NCBI RefSeq assembly: GCF_001556515.1 | Contig: NZ_LSJA01000221.1 | Span: forward strand, 1 to 23,137 | Direction of reading: 5' to 3' | Source of the DNA: Caulobacter sp. CCH9-E1 | GTDB lineage: Bacteria; Pseudomonadota; Alphaproteobacteria; Caulobacterales; Caulobacteraceae | DNA: 23,137 bases | Shown: piece after piece, positions 1-9,241 of the stretch | Layout of the letters: each line of letters starts with the position of its first letter | Numbering within the stretch: the stretch's first letter is position 1 | Made by a program: the position numbers and the translations under genes | The notes under the pieces: generated by a model | Seen by the model: only the letters and a program-made list of their open reading frames with translations | Database searches by the model: none | What the model was told of the DNA's origin: nothing

Positions 1-1
1 C

Positions 2-88
2 GAGCCGAAACGCAACAAATCCTACGGTCTCCGGGTTCGCCCGGCCGCTCCGTCGCCTCCCCAACACCTTCAGCGAGCGATCGCGTGA
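2..88 (+). CDS. Possible C-terminal tail of an upstream gene cut by the window edge
   Basis: A plus-strand frame is open from the left edge and stops at TGA 86-88. It would encode a basic, proline-rich tail of 28 residues ending PQHLQRAIA. It contains a CCGGG-TTCG-CCCGG stem-loop at 31-44, which has no following T-run and so does not look like an intrinsic terminator. No domain can be recognised from so short a piece. The stretch may equally be non-coding leader of metG. I include it only because the frame is open and ends about 107 bases before metG. Confidence 0.2.
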   Translation, partial: EPKRNKSYGLRVRPAAPSPPQHLQRAIA

Positions 89-195
89 AGCGGCGAAGGC
101 ATGCGCCGTCGCCAAACCTTTCCCTCGCGGCCCGACCCTTCTATATGCGGACACTTCTTTGCTTCGTCCGACTTGCCTCGAAAGGCCGCGCCCGC

Positions 196-1905
196 ATGGC
201 TCGCATCCTGATCACCTCGGCCCTGCCGTACATCAACGGCATCAAGCACCTGGGGAATCTGGCGGGGTCGATGCTGCCGGCCGACGTCTATGCGCGCTTT
301 CAGCGGGCCCGGGGCCATGAGACGCTGTATATCTGCGCCACCGACGAGCACGGCACCCCGGCGGAGCTGGCGGCGGCCGCGGCCAACCAGGACGTCGCCA
401 CCTACTGCGCCGAGCAGCATGTGCTGCAGCATGACGTTGGCCGCGCCTTTGGACTGTCGTGGGACTGGTTCGGCCGCTCCTCGTCGCCGCAGAACCATCG
501 CCTGACCCAGCACTTCTGCCAGGCCCTGGAAGACCACGGCCTGATCGAGGAGCGGGTCGACCAGATGGTCTATTCGGTCGACGACAAGCGCTTCCTGCCC
601 GACCGCTACGTCGAAGGCACGTGCCCGCATTGCGGGTTCGAGAAGGCGCGCGGCGACCAGTGCGACAACTGCGGCAACCTGCTGGACCCGACCGACCTGA
701 TCAATCCGTACTCGGTGATCTCGGGCTCGCGGAACATCGAGGTGCGCGACACCAAGCACCTCTACCTTCTCCAGACGAAAATGGCTGATCGCATCAGGGC
801 CTGGGTCGACAGCCACGCCGACTGGCCGCAACTGGCGCGTTCGATCGCCTACAAGCATTTGGACGAGGGCTTGATCGACCGTGGCATCACCCGCGACCTG
901 GCCTGGGGCATTCCCGTTGCCAAGGACGGCGTCCCGCGCCCCGGCTTCGAGGACAAGGTGTTCTACGTCTGGTTCGACGCCCCGATCGAATACATCGCCG
1001 CGACCCAGGAGTGGGCGGAAGCTCAGCCCGATCGCGACTGGAAGCGCTGGTGGCGCACCGACGAGGGCGCGGATGACGTCCGCTACGTCCAGTTCATGGG
1101 CAAGGACAACGTCGCGTTCCACACGGTCAGCTTCCCGGCGACCATTCTCGGCTCCGAAGAGCCGTGGAAGAGCGTCGACATGCTCAAGGCCTTCAACTGG
1201 CTGAACTGGTACGGCGGAAAGTTCTCGACCAGCAACAAGCGCGGCGTCTTCATGGACGCGGCCCTCGAAATCCTCCCGCCCGACCTGTGGCGCTGGTACC
1301 TGACGGCCAATTCGCCCGAGGGCAGCGACACGGCCTTCACCTGGGAGCAGTTCGCCAGCGCCGTGAACCGCGACCTGGCCGACGTGCTGGGCAACTTCGT
1401 CAACCGCATCCTGAAGTTCACGGAAGGCAAGTTCGACGGCGTCGTGCCCGAGGGCGGCGCGCCGGGGCCCCTGGAGGAGAAGCTGTTCGCCGACGTCTCG
1501 GCGCGCCTGGCGGATCTGGCCGAACAGATGGACGCCATCGAGATCCGCAAGAGCGCCCAGGCGCTGCGGGCCCTCTGGGTGGTCGGCAACGAGTACCTGC
1601 AGGAGGCCGCGCCCTGGACCGCGATCAAGACCGACCGCGACCGCGCCGCCGTCATCGTCCGCACGGCCCTGAACCTGGCGGCCCTCTACGCCAAGATCTC
1701 GGCCCCCTTCATCCCGTTCGCGGCCGAGAAGATCAGCGAGGCGTTCGGCCTGGACTTCCCGGCGGCCTGGCCGTCGAACGACGCCGCGGCCGAGCTCTCC
1801 AAGCTGACGGTGGGCCAGGCGATCACGGTTCCGGAGGTCCTCTTCAAGAAGATCGACGACGACCAGATCGCCGAATGGACGGCGCGTTTCGGCGGCGCGG
1901 ACTAG
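196..1905 (+). CDS. metG: Methionyl-tRNA synthetase
   Basis: A cytoplasmic class I aminoacyl-tRNA synthetase that charges tRNA-Met with methionine. It has 569 residues when started at ATG 196. This start puts the typical [20 protein letters not shown] opening at the N-terminus; in-frame upstream starts only add a basic, unconserved extension. Visible motifs are the HIGH-type signature (HLGN, residues 18-21), a zinc knuckle with Cys143, Cys146, Cys156 and Cys159, the methionine-pocket region [12 protein letters not shown] (about 255-266), and the KMSKS-type loop KFSTS (342-346). A helical anticodon-binding domain follows to the end. The C-terminal tRNA-binding/dimerisation domain of the longer E. 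coli enzyme is absent, as in many alphaproteobacteria. GAAAGG at about 180-185 is a plausible ribosome site. The next gene begins one base after the stop. Confidence 0.96.
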   Translation: MARILITSALPYINGIKHLGNLAGSMLPADVYARFQRARGHETLYICATDEHGTPAELAAAAANQDVATYCAEQHVLQHDVGRAFGLSWDWFGRSSSPQNHRLTQHFCQALEDHGLIEERVDQMVYSVDDKRFLPDRYVEGTCPHCGFEKARGDQCDNCGNLLDPTDLINPYSVISGSRNIEVRDTKHLYLLQTKMADRIRAWVDSHADWPQLARSIAYKHLDEGLIDRGITRDLAWGIPVAKDGVPRPGFEDKVFYVWFDAPIEYIAATQEWAEAQPDRDWKRWWRTDEGADDVRYVQFMGKDNVAFHTVSFPATILGSEEPWKSVDMLKAFNWLNWYGGKFSTSNKRGVFMDAALEILPPDLWRWYLTANSPEGSDTAFTWEQFASAVNRDLADVLGNFVNRILKFTEGKFDGVVPEGGAPGPLEEKLFADVSARLADLAEQMDAIEIRKSAQALRALWVVGNEYLQEAAPWTAIKTDRDRAAVIVRTALNLAALYAKISAPFIPFAAEKISEAFGLDFPAAWPSNDAAAELSKLTVGQAITVPEVLFKKIDDDQIAEWTARFGGAD

Positions 1906-1906
1906 G

Positions 1907-3109
1907 GTGATCGCGGGGGCGGACAGCCAGTCGGACGGGAAGGGCCTTCCGACCCTGGTCCGCCTCTGCCTGTTCTACGCCTCGCTGTTCCTCGTCTCGG
2001 GCGTCAGCCTGCCTTACGCGGGCACCTTCCTGCGCGATCGCGGCATGAGCGGCGGCGCGATCGGCCTGATCCTGGCCGTGCCGCTGCTGCTGAAGCCCTT
2101 CACGGGCCCGGTGCTGGCGGTCTGGGCCGACGGCTTCAAGCTGCGGCGCACGCCGATGGTGCTGCTGCTGGTCGGCGCGGGGCTCGGCTACGCGGGATTG
2201 CTGGCCGGCGCGAACCTGTTCTGGCTGGTCCTGGCCTGGTTCGTCGGGCAGACCCTGATGTCGACGGTCTCGCCGCTGATCGACGTCATCACCCTGCGGC
2301 GCGCGCGGGTCGAGGGCTTCAACTACGGCCTGGCGCGCGGCACCGGGTCCAGCGCCTTCATCGCCGCCAACCTCGCCATGGGCGCGATCCTGACCTTCGC
2401 GGCGCCGACCATCATCGCGATCTGGATCGTCGCCACCTGCTTCGTCGGCGCTCTGGCCGCCGCCTGGCTGGTGCCGCCGGAGCGGGTCCACGCCGAGGGC
2501 GCCAAGCCCGGCCGCGCCGAGCGCTGGAAGGGGCTAGGGGACCTGATGCGCAACCGAACCTTCGTGCTGGCGGTGGTCACGGCTGGCCTGATCCAGGGCG
2601 CGCACGCCTTTTACTACGGCTTCTCGGCCATCCTCTGGCGCAAGCAGGGGATCAGCGAGCCGATGATCGGCGTGCTCTGGGGCGTCGGGGTCGCCGTCGA
2701 GGTGGGCTTCATGTTCTTTCTGGAGCCCCTGCGCCGTCGCTGGGGTCCCGAGCGGTTCCTGATCCTCGGCGCCCTGGCGGCGGTGGTCCGCTGGACCGCC
2801 TATGCTTTTCAGCCGCCGCTGTGGGCGCTGTTCCCGCTGCAAGCCCTGCACGCCTTGACGTTCGCGGCGTCGTTCCTGGCCTCGCTGCGCCTGATCGAGA
2901 AGCTGGCGCCGCCATCGGCGGCTTCGCCGGCCCAGGCGATCAATTCCGCCCTCTCGTCAGGCTTCACGCTCGGCATCGCGACCCTCGCTTCTGGCCCGTT
3001 GTTCGACGCGCTGGGGCCGTTCGGCTATCTGGCGACGGCCGGCATGGCGGGGCTGGGGCTGATCGGCGCGATCGTCCTGGCCCGTCAGTCGCCCCATCAG
3101 ATCGTGTAG
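1907..3109 (+). CDS. MFS transporter, MFS_1-like (LacY/HcaT-type) family
   Basis: A 400-residue integral inner-membrane protein with about twelve hydrophobic segments. They run from [18 protein letters not shown] near residue 22 to the glycine-rich last helix near 375-390. The layout fits the major facilitator superfamily, with a basic cytoplasmic loop after helix 2-3 ([11 protein letters not shown], about 74-84) and a central hydrophilic loop (about 190-215). The opening (LRDRG, then a helix with [15 protein letters not shown]) resembles the MFS_1_like/3-phenylpropionate transporter type. The substrate cannot be told. The start is GTG 1907, one nucleotide after the metG stop, so translation is probably coupled to metG. 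The 3' end overlaps the convergent cysNC gene by 13 bp. Confidence 0.85.
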   Translation: MIAGADSQSDGKGLPTLVRLCLFYASLFLVSGVSLPYAGTFLRDRGMSGGAIGLILAVPLLLKPFTGPVLAVWADGFKLRRTPMVLLLVGAGLGYAGLLAGANLFWLVLAWFVGQTLMSTVSPLIDVITLRRARVEGFNYGLARGTGSSAFIAANLAMGAILTFAAPTIIAIWIVATCFVGALAAAWLVPPERVHAEGAKPGRAERWKGLGDLMRNRTFVLAVVTAGLIQGAHAFYYGFSAILWRKQGISEPMIGVLWGVGVAVEVGFMFFLEPLRRRWGPERFLILGALAAVVRWTAYAFQPPLWALFPLQALHALTFAASFLASLRLIEKLAPPSAASPAQAINSALSSGFTLGIATLASGPLFDALGPFGYLATAGMAGLGLIGAIVLARQSPHQIV

Positions 3110-5004
3110 TCGACCTCTTGGCCCTCCAGCCACGCCACGATCCGCTCCGCCGCCTCGACGGGATCGATCGCCGTGGTGTCGATCCGCAGCTCGGGGCTTT
3201 CCGGCGCCTCGTAGGGGCTGTCGACGCCGGTGAAGTTCTTGAGCTGGCCGGAGCGGGCCTTTTTGTAGAGGCCCTTGACGTCCCGCGCTTCGGCCACGGC
3301 CAGGGGCGTGTCGACGAAGACCTCGATGAATTCGCCGGGCTCCAGGATATCGCGCGCCATCTGGCGCTCGGCGCGGAACGGCGAGATGAAGGCGGTCAGC
3401 ACGATCAGCCCAGCGTCGACCATCAGCTTGGCGACTTCGGCCACCCGGCGGATGTTCTCGACGCGGTCCTCCTCGGTGAAGCCGAGGTCCTTGTTCAGGC
3501 CATGGCGGACGTTGTCGCCGTCCAGCAGGTAGGTGTGCCGGCCGAGGGCGTGCAGGCGCTTCTCGACCAGGTTGGCGATCGTCGATTTGCCCGCGCCGGA
3601 CAGGCCCGTCAGCCAGACGACCTGGCCGCGCTGGGCCTTCAGCGCCGCGCGCGAGACCTTGGTGACGTCGGTGTGCTGCCAGTGGATGTTGTCGGCCCGC
3701 CGCAGGGCGAAGTTGATCATCCCCGCGCCGACGGTGCGGTTGCTGAGGCGGTCGATCAGGATGAAGCCGCCCATCTGGCGATTGTCGGCGTAGGGCTCGA
3801 ACGGGATGGCCTGGTCGAGCGAGAGGTTGCAGACTCCGATCTCGTTCAGCTCCAGCCGCTTGGCGGCCGTGTGCTCCAGCGTGTTGACGTTCACGCGGTG
3901 CTTGATGTCGGTGACGCTGGCCCCGACCGTGCGGGCGCCGATCTTCAGGAGATAGGTCCGGCCAGGGGGCAGCGGTTCGTCGTCCATCCAGACGACCGTG
4001 GCCTCGAACTGGTTGGCGACTGGAGCCGGAGCCTCGGCGGCGGCGATGACGTCGCCGCGCGAGATGTCGATCTCGTCCTTGAGCGTCAGGGTCACGGACT
4101 GGCCGGCGACGGCTTGGTCGAGGTCGCCCGGCAGGGTGACGATCCGGGCGACGCGGCTCTCGCGACCCGAGGGCAGGGCGCGGATGCGGTCGCCGGGCTT
4201 GATGGTCCCAGAGGCGATCAGGCCCGAGAAGCCGCGGAAGTCGAGGTTCGGGCGATTGACCCACTGCACGGGCATGCGGAAGGGCTTGGCCTGCAGGTCG
4301 TCTTCGACCTCGACGCCTTCCAGCCAATCCATCAGGATCGGGCCCTCGAACCACGGTGTGGCCTCGCTGCGTGTCGCGATGTTGTCGCCGGAGAGGCCCG
4401 AGATCGGGATCGGCGTGAAGACCGAAAGGCCGATCTGATCGGCGAACGCGCGGTAGTCCGCCACGATGGCGTCGAACACGTGCTGGTCCCAGCCGACCAG
4501 GTCCATCTTGTTCACCGCCAGCACGACGTGGCGGATGCCCAGCAGGCTGACGAGATAGCTGTGCCGGCGGGTCTGGGTCAGCACGCCCTTGCGGGCGTCG
4601 ATCAGGATCACGGCCGCGTCGGCGGTCGAGGCCCCGGTGACCATGTTGCGCGTGTACTGCTCGTGGCCAGGCGTGTCGGCGACGATGAACTTGCGCTTCT
4701 CGGTCGAGAAGAAGCGATAGGCGACGTCGATCGTGATGCCTTGCTCGCGCTCGGCGGCCAGGCCGTCGACCAGCAGGGCGAAGTCGATCGCGCCGCCCTG
4801 GGTGCCCACCTTCTTGCTGTCGGCCTCGAGGGCCGCCAGCTGATCCTCGAAGATCATCTTGCTGTCGTACAGCAGACGGCCGATCAGCGTGGACTTGCCA
4901 TCATCGACGCTGCCGCAGGTGATGAAGCGCAGCAGCGACTTGTGCTGATGCTGGTGCAGGTAGGCTTCGATGTCCTCGGCGATCAGGGCGGACTGATGGG
5001 CCAT
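3097..5004 (-). CDS. cysNC: Bifunctional sulfate adenylyltransferase GTPase subunit / adenylylsulfate kinase
   Basis: A 635-residue fusion of CysN and CysC. CysN is the GTPase that drives CysD ATP sulfurylase, and CysC phosphorylates APS to PAPS. The N-terminal GTPase shows G1 GSVDDGKST (31-39), the G2 region GITIDVAYR (89-97), G3 DTPGH (110-114) and G4 NKMD (165-168). EF-Tu-like beta-barrel domains follow to about residue 440. The APS kinase domain begins near 448, with P-loop GLSGAGKST (467-475), [10 protein letters not shown] (495-504) and FISPFRAER (539-547). Both active sites look intact. The ATG at 5004 follows the cysD stop with one base between (TGA-G-ATG), and AGGAAGGG inside the end of cysD serves as ribosome site, so the two are translationally coupled. 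The fused form is common in alphaproteobacteria and rhizobia (NodQ type). Confidence 0.96.
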   Translation of the reverse strand: MAHQSALIAEDIEAYLHQHQHKSLLRFITCGSVDDGKSTLIGRLLYDSKMIFEDQLAALEADSKKVGTQGGAIDFALLVDGLAAEREQGITIDVAYRFFSTEKRKFIVADTPGHEQYTRNMVTGASTADAAVILIDARKGVLTQTRRHSYLVSLLGIRHVVLAVNKMDLVGWDQHVFDAIVADYRAFADQIGLSVFTPIPISGLSGDNIATRSEATPWFEGPILMDWLEGVEVEDDLQAKPFRMPVQWVNRPNLDFRGFSGLIASGTIKPGDRIRALPSGRESRVARIVTLPGDLDQAVAGQSVTLTLKDEIDISRGDVIAAAEAPAPVANQFEATVVWMDDEPLPPGRTYLLKIGARTVGASVTDIKHRVNVNTLEHTAAKRLELNEIGVCNLSLDQAIPFEPYADNRQMGGFILIDRLSNRTVGAGMINFALRRADNIHWQHTDVTKVSRAALKAQRGQVVWLTGLSGAGKSTIANLVEKRLHALGRHTYLLDGDNVRHGLNKDLGFTEEDRVENIRRVAEVAKLMVDAGLIVLTAFISPFRAERQMARDILEPGEFIEVFVDTPLAVAEARDVKGLYKKARSGQLKNFTGVDSPYEAPESPELRIDTTAIDPVEAAERIVAWLEGQEVDYTI

Positions 5005-5005
5005 C

Positions 5006-5929
5006 TCAGAAATACCCTTCCTGCTTCTTCTTCTCCATCGAGGCCGACTGATCGTGATCGATGACCCGGCCCTGGCGCTCGCTGGTCGTGGTCAGCAGCA
5101 TTTCCTGGATGACCTGGGGCAGGGTGGCGGCCGTGCTTTCGACCGCGCCGGTCAGCGGATAGCAGCCCAGGGTGCGGAACCGGACGCTCTTCAGTTGCGG
5201 GACTTCGCCCTCGCGCAGGCGGAAGCGGTCGTCGTCGACCATGATCAGCGCGCCGTCGCGCTCGACCACGGGGCGCTCGGCCGCGAAGTACAGCGGCGCG
5301 ATCGGGATGTTTTCCAGATGGATGTACTGCCAGACATCCAGCTCGGTCCAATTGGAGATCGGGAAGACGCGCAGGCTTTCACCCGGGTGCTTGCGGGTGT
5401 TGTAGAGGTTCCAGAGCTCCGGGCGCTGGTTCTTGGGATCCCAGCGGTGTTCGGCCGTGCGGAACGAGAAGACACGCTCCTTGGCCCGGCTCTTTTCCTC
5501 GTCGCGGCGGGCGCCGCCGAAGGCCGCGTCGAAGCCGTACTTGGTCAGCGCCTGCTTGAGCCCTTCGGTCTTCCAGAGGTCGGTGTGCAGGGCGCTGCCG
5601 TGGTCGAACGGGTTGATCCCCCGCGCCTCGGCGTCCGGGTTTTTGTGCACGATCAGGTCGAAGCCCAGCTCAGAGGCGATGCGGTCGCGCAGGGCGTACA
5701 TGTCCCGGAACTTCCAGGTCGTGTCGACGTGCAGCAGCGGGAAGGGCGGTTTGCTGGGATAGAAGGCCTTGGCGGCCAGGTGCAGCATCACCGCGCTGTC
5801 CTTGCCGATCGAGTACAGCATGACGGGGCGTTCGCACTCGGCCGCCACTTCCCGAAGGATGTGGATGCTCTCGGCCTCCAGGCGTTGGAGGTGCGTCAGG
5901 CGGGCCGGCGAGATCTCAATCGTCTTCAT
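5006..5929 (-). CDS. cysD: Sulfate adenylyltransferase subunit 2
   Basis: The catalytic subunit of ATP sulfurylase, which makes adenylylsulfate from sulfate and ATP in the cytoplasm as the first step of assimilatory sulfate reduction. It has 307 residues from ATG 5929, close to the usual length of about 302. The near-universal block [20 protein letters not shown] lies near the N-terminus, followed by the PP-loop motif [13 protein letters not shown] and [29 protein letters not shown] and the C-terminal [20 protein letters not shown] are also typical of CysD. An in-frame TTG at 5989 would add 20 unconserved residues, so I prefer the ATG. It is the first gene of the operon with cysNC. The roughly 276 bp upstream, shared with a divergent small gene, should hold its promoter, but no clear consensus is visible. 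Confidence 0.96.
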   Translation of the reverse strand: MKTIEISPARLTHLQRLEAESIHILREVAAECERPVMLYSIGKDSAVMLHLAAKAFYPSKPPFPLLHVDTTWKFRDMYALRDRIASELGFDLIVHKNPDAEARGINPFDHGSALHTDLWKTEGLKQALTKYGFDAAFGGARRDEEKSRAKERVFSFRTAEHRWDPKNQRPELWNLYNTRKHPGESLRVFPISNWTELDVWQYIHLENIPIAPLYFAAERPVVERDGALIMVDDDRFRLREGEVPQLKSVRFRTLGCYPLTGAVESTAATLPQVIQEMLLTTTSERQGRVIDHDQSASMEKKKQEGYF

Positions 5930-6150
5930 CGGTTCCGGCGGGAGCGCTGCGGGTGCGAATTCGGTAAGGGCCAAGGCGAAGTTCCGCAAAGGGAAAATGT
6001 CCGTACGCCTTCCTGGACGGGAACGACGTCGAACCTATGTCGCGACCTAGGCCTGGCGAGCGCCAGCGGCAACGCCGGAAATCTGGAGGCGCTGTCAGTT
6101 GGATTGGCGCCACACCTTCGCAAGCTTCGGCGTTCATGACGGAATTTTCA

Positions 6151-6167
6151 CTCGCGCGCTGCGCGAG
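6151..6167. repeat. Perfect 7-bp inverted repeat between divergent genes
   Basis: CTCGCGC-gct-GCGCGAG is a perfect palindromic hairpin or operator-like element. It lies in the gap between cysD (minus) and the small membrane-protein gene (plus), 39 bases upstream of the latter's ATG. A GACTC (GANTC, the CcrM methylation target in Caulobacter) overlaps its right edge at 6167-6171. Its role is unknown. It could be a regulator site for either gene or simply part of the 5' untranslated region. Confidence 0.4.
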
Positions 6168-6205
6168 ACTCTCGCATAACGCCGCTATCGTTTTCGAGGC
6201 GGGTC

Positions 6206-6415
6206 ATGGCCTTCTTGGCTGAAATGTTGGCGGTGGCGGTCGTTTGGCTGTCCTCTTTCGCGCTGTGCCAGTTTGGCGTGGCGACGGAGACGCGCGCCCA
6301 CAAGGCTGGCCACGCTCATGCCGTGAAGACCGTGGCGCGCTCGCCGCGCGCCGAAGCCGCCAAGCCGCAGCCGGTCCCGACCGCGGCGCCCTCGGCCACG
6401 CCCAAGGCCGCTTAA
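6206..6415 (+). CDS. Small putative membrane-anchored or secreted protein
   Basis: A 69-residue protein with one hydrophobic N-terminal segment (about residues 3-22, MLAVAVVWLSSFALCQFGVA). A hydrophilic, His/Ala/Pro-rich tail follows, with HKAGHAHAVK and then AKPQPVPTAAPSATPKAA. This could be a signal anchor or a cleaved signal peptide with a low-complexity periplasmic tail. Cys21 in ALCQF does not form a convincing lipobox. GAGGCGGG 7-10 bases before ATG 6206 is a good ribosome site and supports a real gene. It is oriented like tipN, whose start lies 153 bases downstream. I recognise no family and assign no function. Confidence 0.55.
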   Translation: MAFLAEMLAVAVVWLSSFALCQFGVATETRAHKAGHAHAVKTVARSPRAEAAKPQPVPTAAPSATPKAA

Positions 6416-6426
6416 GCCGCGATTAG
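6412..6426. promoter_or_regulatory. CtrA-like box (TTAA-N7-TTAG) upstream of tipN
   Basis: TTAA, seven bases, then TTAG matches the Caulobacter CtrA consensus TTAA-N7-TTAA with one mismatch. It overlaps the stop codon of the preceding small gene and lies about 143 bases upstream of tipN. A GANTC site (GACTC, 6555-6559) sits just before the tipN start. The resemblance is seen directly, but binding is only inferred. One-mismatch boxes occur by chance, though less often in GC-rich DNA. Confidence 0.35.
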
Positions 6427-6568
6427 GCGTCGCACCTGTGCGAACGCAACCAAAGCCGCTTTTCGTCAAGGCTTTTCATCGTTAGGTTCATCCGACACGC
6501 GAAGGAGGGGCCGGCGCGCGAAGGCTGTCTCAGCGCCCCCCGCCGACGCCCTGGGACTCTGGCTGTGT

Positions 6569-9226
6569 ATGAAGCCTAAGAAGCGACAACCGTTCGATTT
6601 CTCCGCGACGCCGACGGCTCCTCCCGTGGAAGAGAGCAGCGTCGCGCCCGAGCTTCCCGAATCGACGTCGTTCTCCGATCCCGTGATCGAACCGACTTCC
6701 GCTGAGCCGCTGACCCTGAACGACGATCTGGATGTTCCGCCGCCGACGACCGTGCGGTCGCGTCGCCGACGGGAGGCCGAGCCCGAACAGCCCAAGAATT
6801 TCGCCGAACCGGAGCTGAAGCCCGCGCCGTCGCTGTCGGTATCTCAGCCCTTGGCGCCGATCGCCGAGCCCGAGCGCGCCACGCCCGCCAAGGCGGAGAA
6901 GCGCGACGCCGCGCTTGATCTTCGCCTGCCGCCGGGCTCCACGCCGGTGGCGCTTGAGACGGAAGAGTCGCCGCGTCGCATGTCTGGCGCGCTGTTCTGG
7001 ACGCTGGCCTCGGCGATCGCCGCCCTCTGGGCTTTGGCGCCGATCGCTTTTGCGTTCGGCTACGCCCGAGGCGTGCCGGCCTTCCAGGTCGAGGGTTTCG
7101 CCTTCACGGTTTTCGCCAGCCTGGCGATCGGCCCGGCTCTGATGACCTTGCTGGGCGCCTATCTGTTGCGGCAGGCGACGGGAATCTCCGACGAGCTGCG
7201 CCGGACGCGGACCGCGACGGACCGCATTGTAACGCCCGCCGCTCTGGCCGCCGTCGGCGCTTCCAGCGCCGTGGACGCCATGCGCCAAGGTGTCGATGAA
7301 GCCGCCGCCGCGGCCGAGCGAGCCCGTGAGCACATCATTTCCCTGCGCGAGGCCCTGGCCGAGGAGACCGCGCGTCTGGCCGAGGCGGCCGCCGAGTCGG
7401 CCCGCATGGCCAATCAGCTCGCGCAGGGCCTCGGCCACGAACGTACGGCGATGGAGACCCTGTCGCAGTCGCTGGACGCTCGCTCCACGGCGGTGGTCGA
7501 CGCCATCGGCAGCCAGGCCCGCATGGTCGCCGAGGCCTCCGATCTGGCGGAGACTCAGTTGCGCGAAGCCGAGGCGGCTCTGGCCGCCCGCGCCGCGGAC
7601 CTCGCCGCCGCCGCCGCGGAAGCTTCCGACGCGGCGCGCGTCGGGGCCGAGGATCTGTCGCGTCAGGTCGCCCGCCTCGAGAGCGCCGGCCTTGGCGTCA
7701 GCGACCAGGTCGCGGCCGTCGAGAAGACCCTGGCCGCTCAGCGCGCCGCCCTGCTCGAGGTCAGCCAGGCCCTGCGCTCCGAGCAGGAGGATTTCGCCGC
7801 CGAGGCGGAGACCCGCACCGCGCAGCTCACCGAGTTTGTCGCCTATACCCGCGTGGGCGCCACCGAGCTCTCCGACCAGGCCGCGATGGGCGCCGAGATC
7901 CTGCGCGGGCTGATCAGCTCCGCCGCCGATCAGTTCCGGGAGATGGCCGACAGCGCCAAGGCGCGTCAGGACGCCCTGGCGGAAGAGACCAAGAAGACGC
8001 TCGAGATGATCGGCGACGTCGCCGAGAACCAGCGGACCCTGCTGGAGGAAGAGCTGAAGGCGGCGATGGAGGCCATGGCCGACGCCGCGCTGAAGGCCGC
8101 TCAGGGCGTCGAAACCCGCGTCGAGGCCGCCCGCAGCCGCGTCGATCAGCTCAACGAGATCGCTTTCGCCGCCGGTCAGAAAGCCGACGCGGTGTTCGAG
8201 GCCCGCATGGAGGAGGCGCGCGACATCATCGAGCATTCCGCCCAGATGGTCGAACAGGCTGGGGCGCGGACGTCCCAGAAACTGGCGGACTCGGTGCAAG
8301 CCGCGCGCGGCACGCTGGACGAGCTGGAGGCGATGCTGTCGGAGATCGGCAAGCGCACCGCCGAACTGCCGTCGGAAGCCCTGATGAAGGCCGCCGAGGT
8401 TCGCGTCTCGATCGAGCAGGGCGTCGAGCAGCTGATGAACGCCGTGCGCCGTACGGCCGACGAGACCGCCGCGATCGATCAGGCGTTCCAGGAGCGCGTG
8501 CGCCGCAATTACGAGATGCTGAGCGAGGCGGCCGGCGCGGTGACCGCGGCGGGCGTGTCGACCGTTGCGGCGCGCGCCGCGTCATCGTCCGCCGCCAAGG
8601 GCCGCGCCGCGCCGCCGCTGCCCCCAGCGGCCGCTAAGCCGTCCCAGCCGCAGCCTCTGCCGATGGCGGAGTTCGACGACGAAGGCGAGGCGCCGAGCGA
8701 CCGTCGCCGTCTGCGCTTGACGCCGACCGCGACCGACGAGGAGTTCCGCTCGGTCTTCGAGAAGGCCAGCACCCGCAAGGCCGCGCCGCCCGCTGGGGAA
8801 GACGGGGGCCAGGGCGGCTGGAGCTGGCGCAACCTGCTGTCCGGCATCGAAAGCGGCTCGCAGGGCGACGCCGCCCTGGGCGAGAAGCTGGCGGCCGAGA
8901 TCACCGCCATGGGCATCGACCCGCACGCGTTGCTGCCGCGTCCGCGCATCGACGAGATCGCCGCCGCCTTGCAGACGGGCGACGCCGGCGGCGCCCGGGA
9001 AGTGGTCAAGCGACTGGCGCCCGCCGCCATCCGTCGCCTTGTCCGCCGCTTGTTCTCCGACTCGACTCTGAAGGGCAACGCCGAGCGCTTTATCAAGCGC
9101 TACGCCGGCATGGTCGAGGAAGCGGCTGGGCAGGACCGCGAAGGCTTCCTGATGGCGGCGCTGTTGTCCTCGGACGCCGGGCGGGCCTATCTGCTGCTCG
9201 ACGCCGCCAGCGGCGACCTCGGCTAG
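6569..9226 (+). CDS. tipN: Cell polarity / new-pole marker protein TipN
   Basis: An 885-residue inner-membrane protein, close to the roughly 888 residues of C. crescentus TipN. TipN marks the new pole after division, orients the polarity axis, places the flagellum and helps ParA-driven chromosome segregation. An acidic, proline-rich N-terminus (1-135) with a basic RSRRRR patch (63-68) is followed by two transmembrane helices (about 141-164 and 176-200). A very long Ala/Glu/Arg-rich coiled coil runs from about 205 to 690, then a low-complexity linker with an Ala/Pro-rich stretch. A compact helical C-terminal region (about 750-885) contains WSWRNLLSGIE and LAPAAIRRLVRRLF. This layout and the neighbours match the known protein. 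The ATG at 6569 has only a weak ribosome site. A phosphoglycosyl transferase gene begins 15 nt after the stop. Identification is from memory of the family, not a search. Confidence 0.87.
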   Translation: MKPKKRQPFDFSATPTAPPVEESSVAPELPESTSFSDPVIEPTSAEPLTLNDDLDVPPPTTVRSRRRREAEPEQPKNFAEPELKPAPSLSVSQPLAPIAEPERATPAKAEKRDAALDLRLPPGSTPVALETEESPRRMSGALFWTLASAIAALWALAPIAFAFGYARGVPAFQVEGFAFTVFASLAIGPALMTLLGAYLLRQATGISDELRRTRTATDRIVTPAALAAVGASSAVDAMRQGVDEAAAAAERAREHIISLREALAEETARLAEAAAESARMANQLAQGLGHERTAMETLSQSLDARSTAVVDAIGSQARMVAEASDLAETQLREAEAALAARAADLAAAAAEASDAARVGAEDLSRQVARLESAGLGVSDQVAAVEKTLAAQRAALLEVSQALRSEQEDFAAEAETRTAQLTEFVAYTRVGATELSDQAAMGAEILRGLISSAADQFREMADSAKARQDALAEETKKTLEMIGDVAENQRTLLEEELKAAMEAMADAALKAAQGVETRVEAARSRVDQLNEIAFAAGQKADAVFEARMEEARDIIEHSAQMVEQAGARTSQKLADSVQAARGTLDELEAMLSEIGKRTAELPSEALMKAAEVRVSIEQGVEQLMNAVRRTADETAAIDQAFQERVRRNYEMLSEAAGAVTAAGVSTVAARAASSSAAKGRAAPPLPPAAAKPSQPQPLPMAEFDDEGEAPSDRRRLRLTPTATDEEFRSVFEKASTRKAAPPAGEDGGQGGWSWRNLLSGIESGSQGDAALGEKLAAEITAMGIDPHALLPRPRIDEIAAALQTGDAGGAREVVKRLAPAAIRRLVRRLFSDSTLKGNAERFIKRYAGMVEEAAGQDREGFLMAALLSSDAGRAYLLLDAASGDLG

Positions 9227-9241
9227 TTCTGGACGTTCGAC

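Noticed and set aside
31..44. UUCG-loop hairpin at the left edge as a terminator
   Set aside because: No T-run follows, and it lies inside the open frame reaching the window edge.
2821..5064. A plus-strand frame of 747 codons
   Set aside because: It is antisense to the cysNC coding sequence with intact GTPase and kinase motifs, and has no recognisable domain.
6053..6066. CTGGC-GAGC-GCCAG hairpin upstream of cysD as a riboswitch
   Set aside because: A 5-bp stem alone is common in GC-rich DNA. I could not build any known sulfur- or SAM-related riboswitch around it.
6530..8299. A minus-strand frame of 589 codons opposite tipN
   Set aside because: The long Ala/Glu coiled coil of TipN generates a Gly/Arg/Leu-rich mirror frame; nothing in it resembles a protein family.
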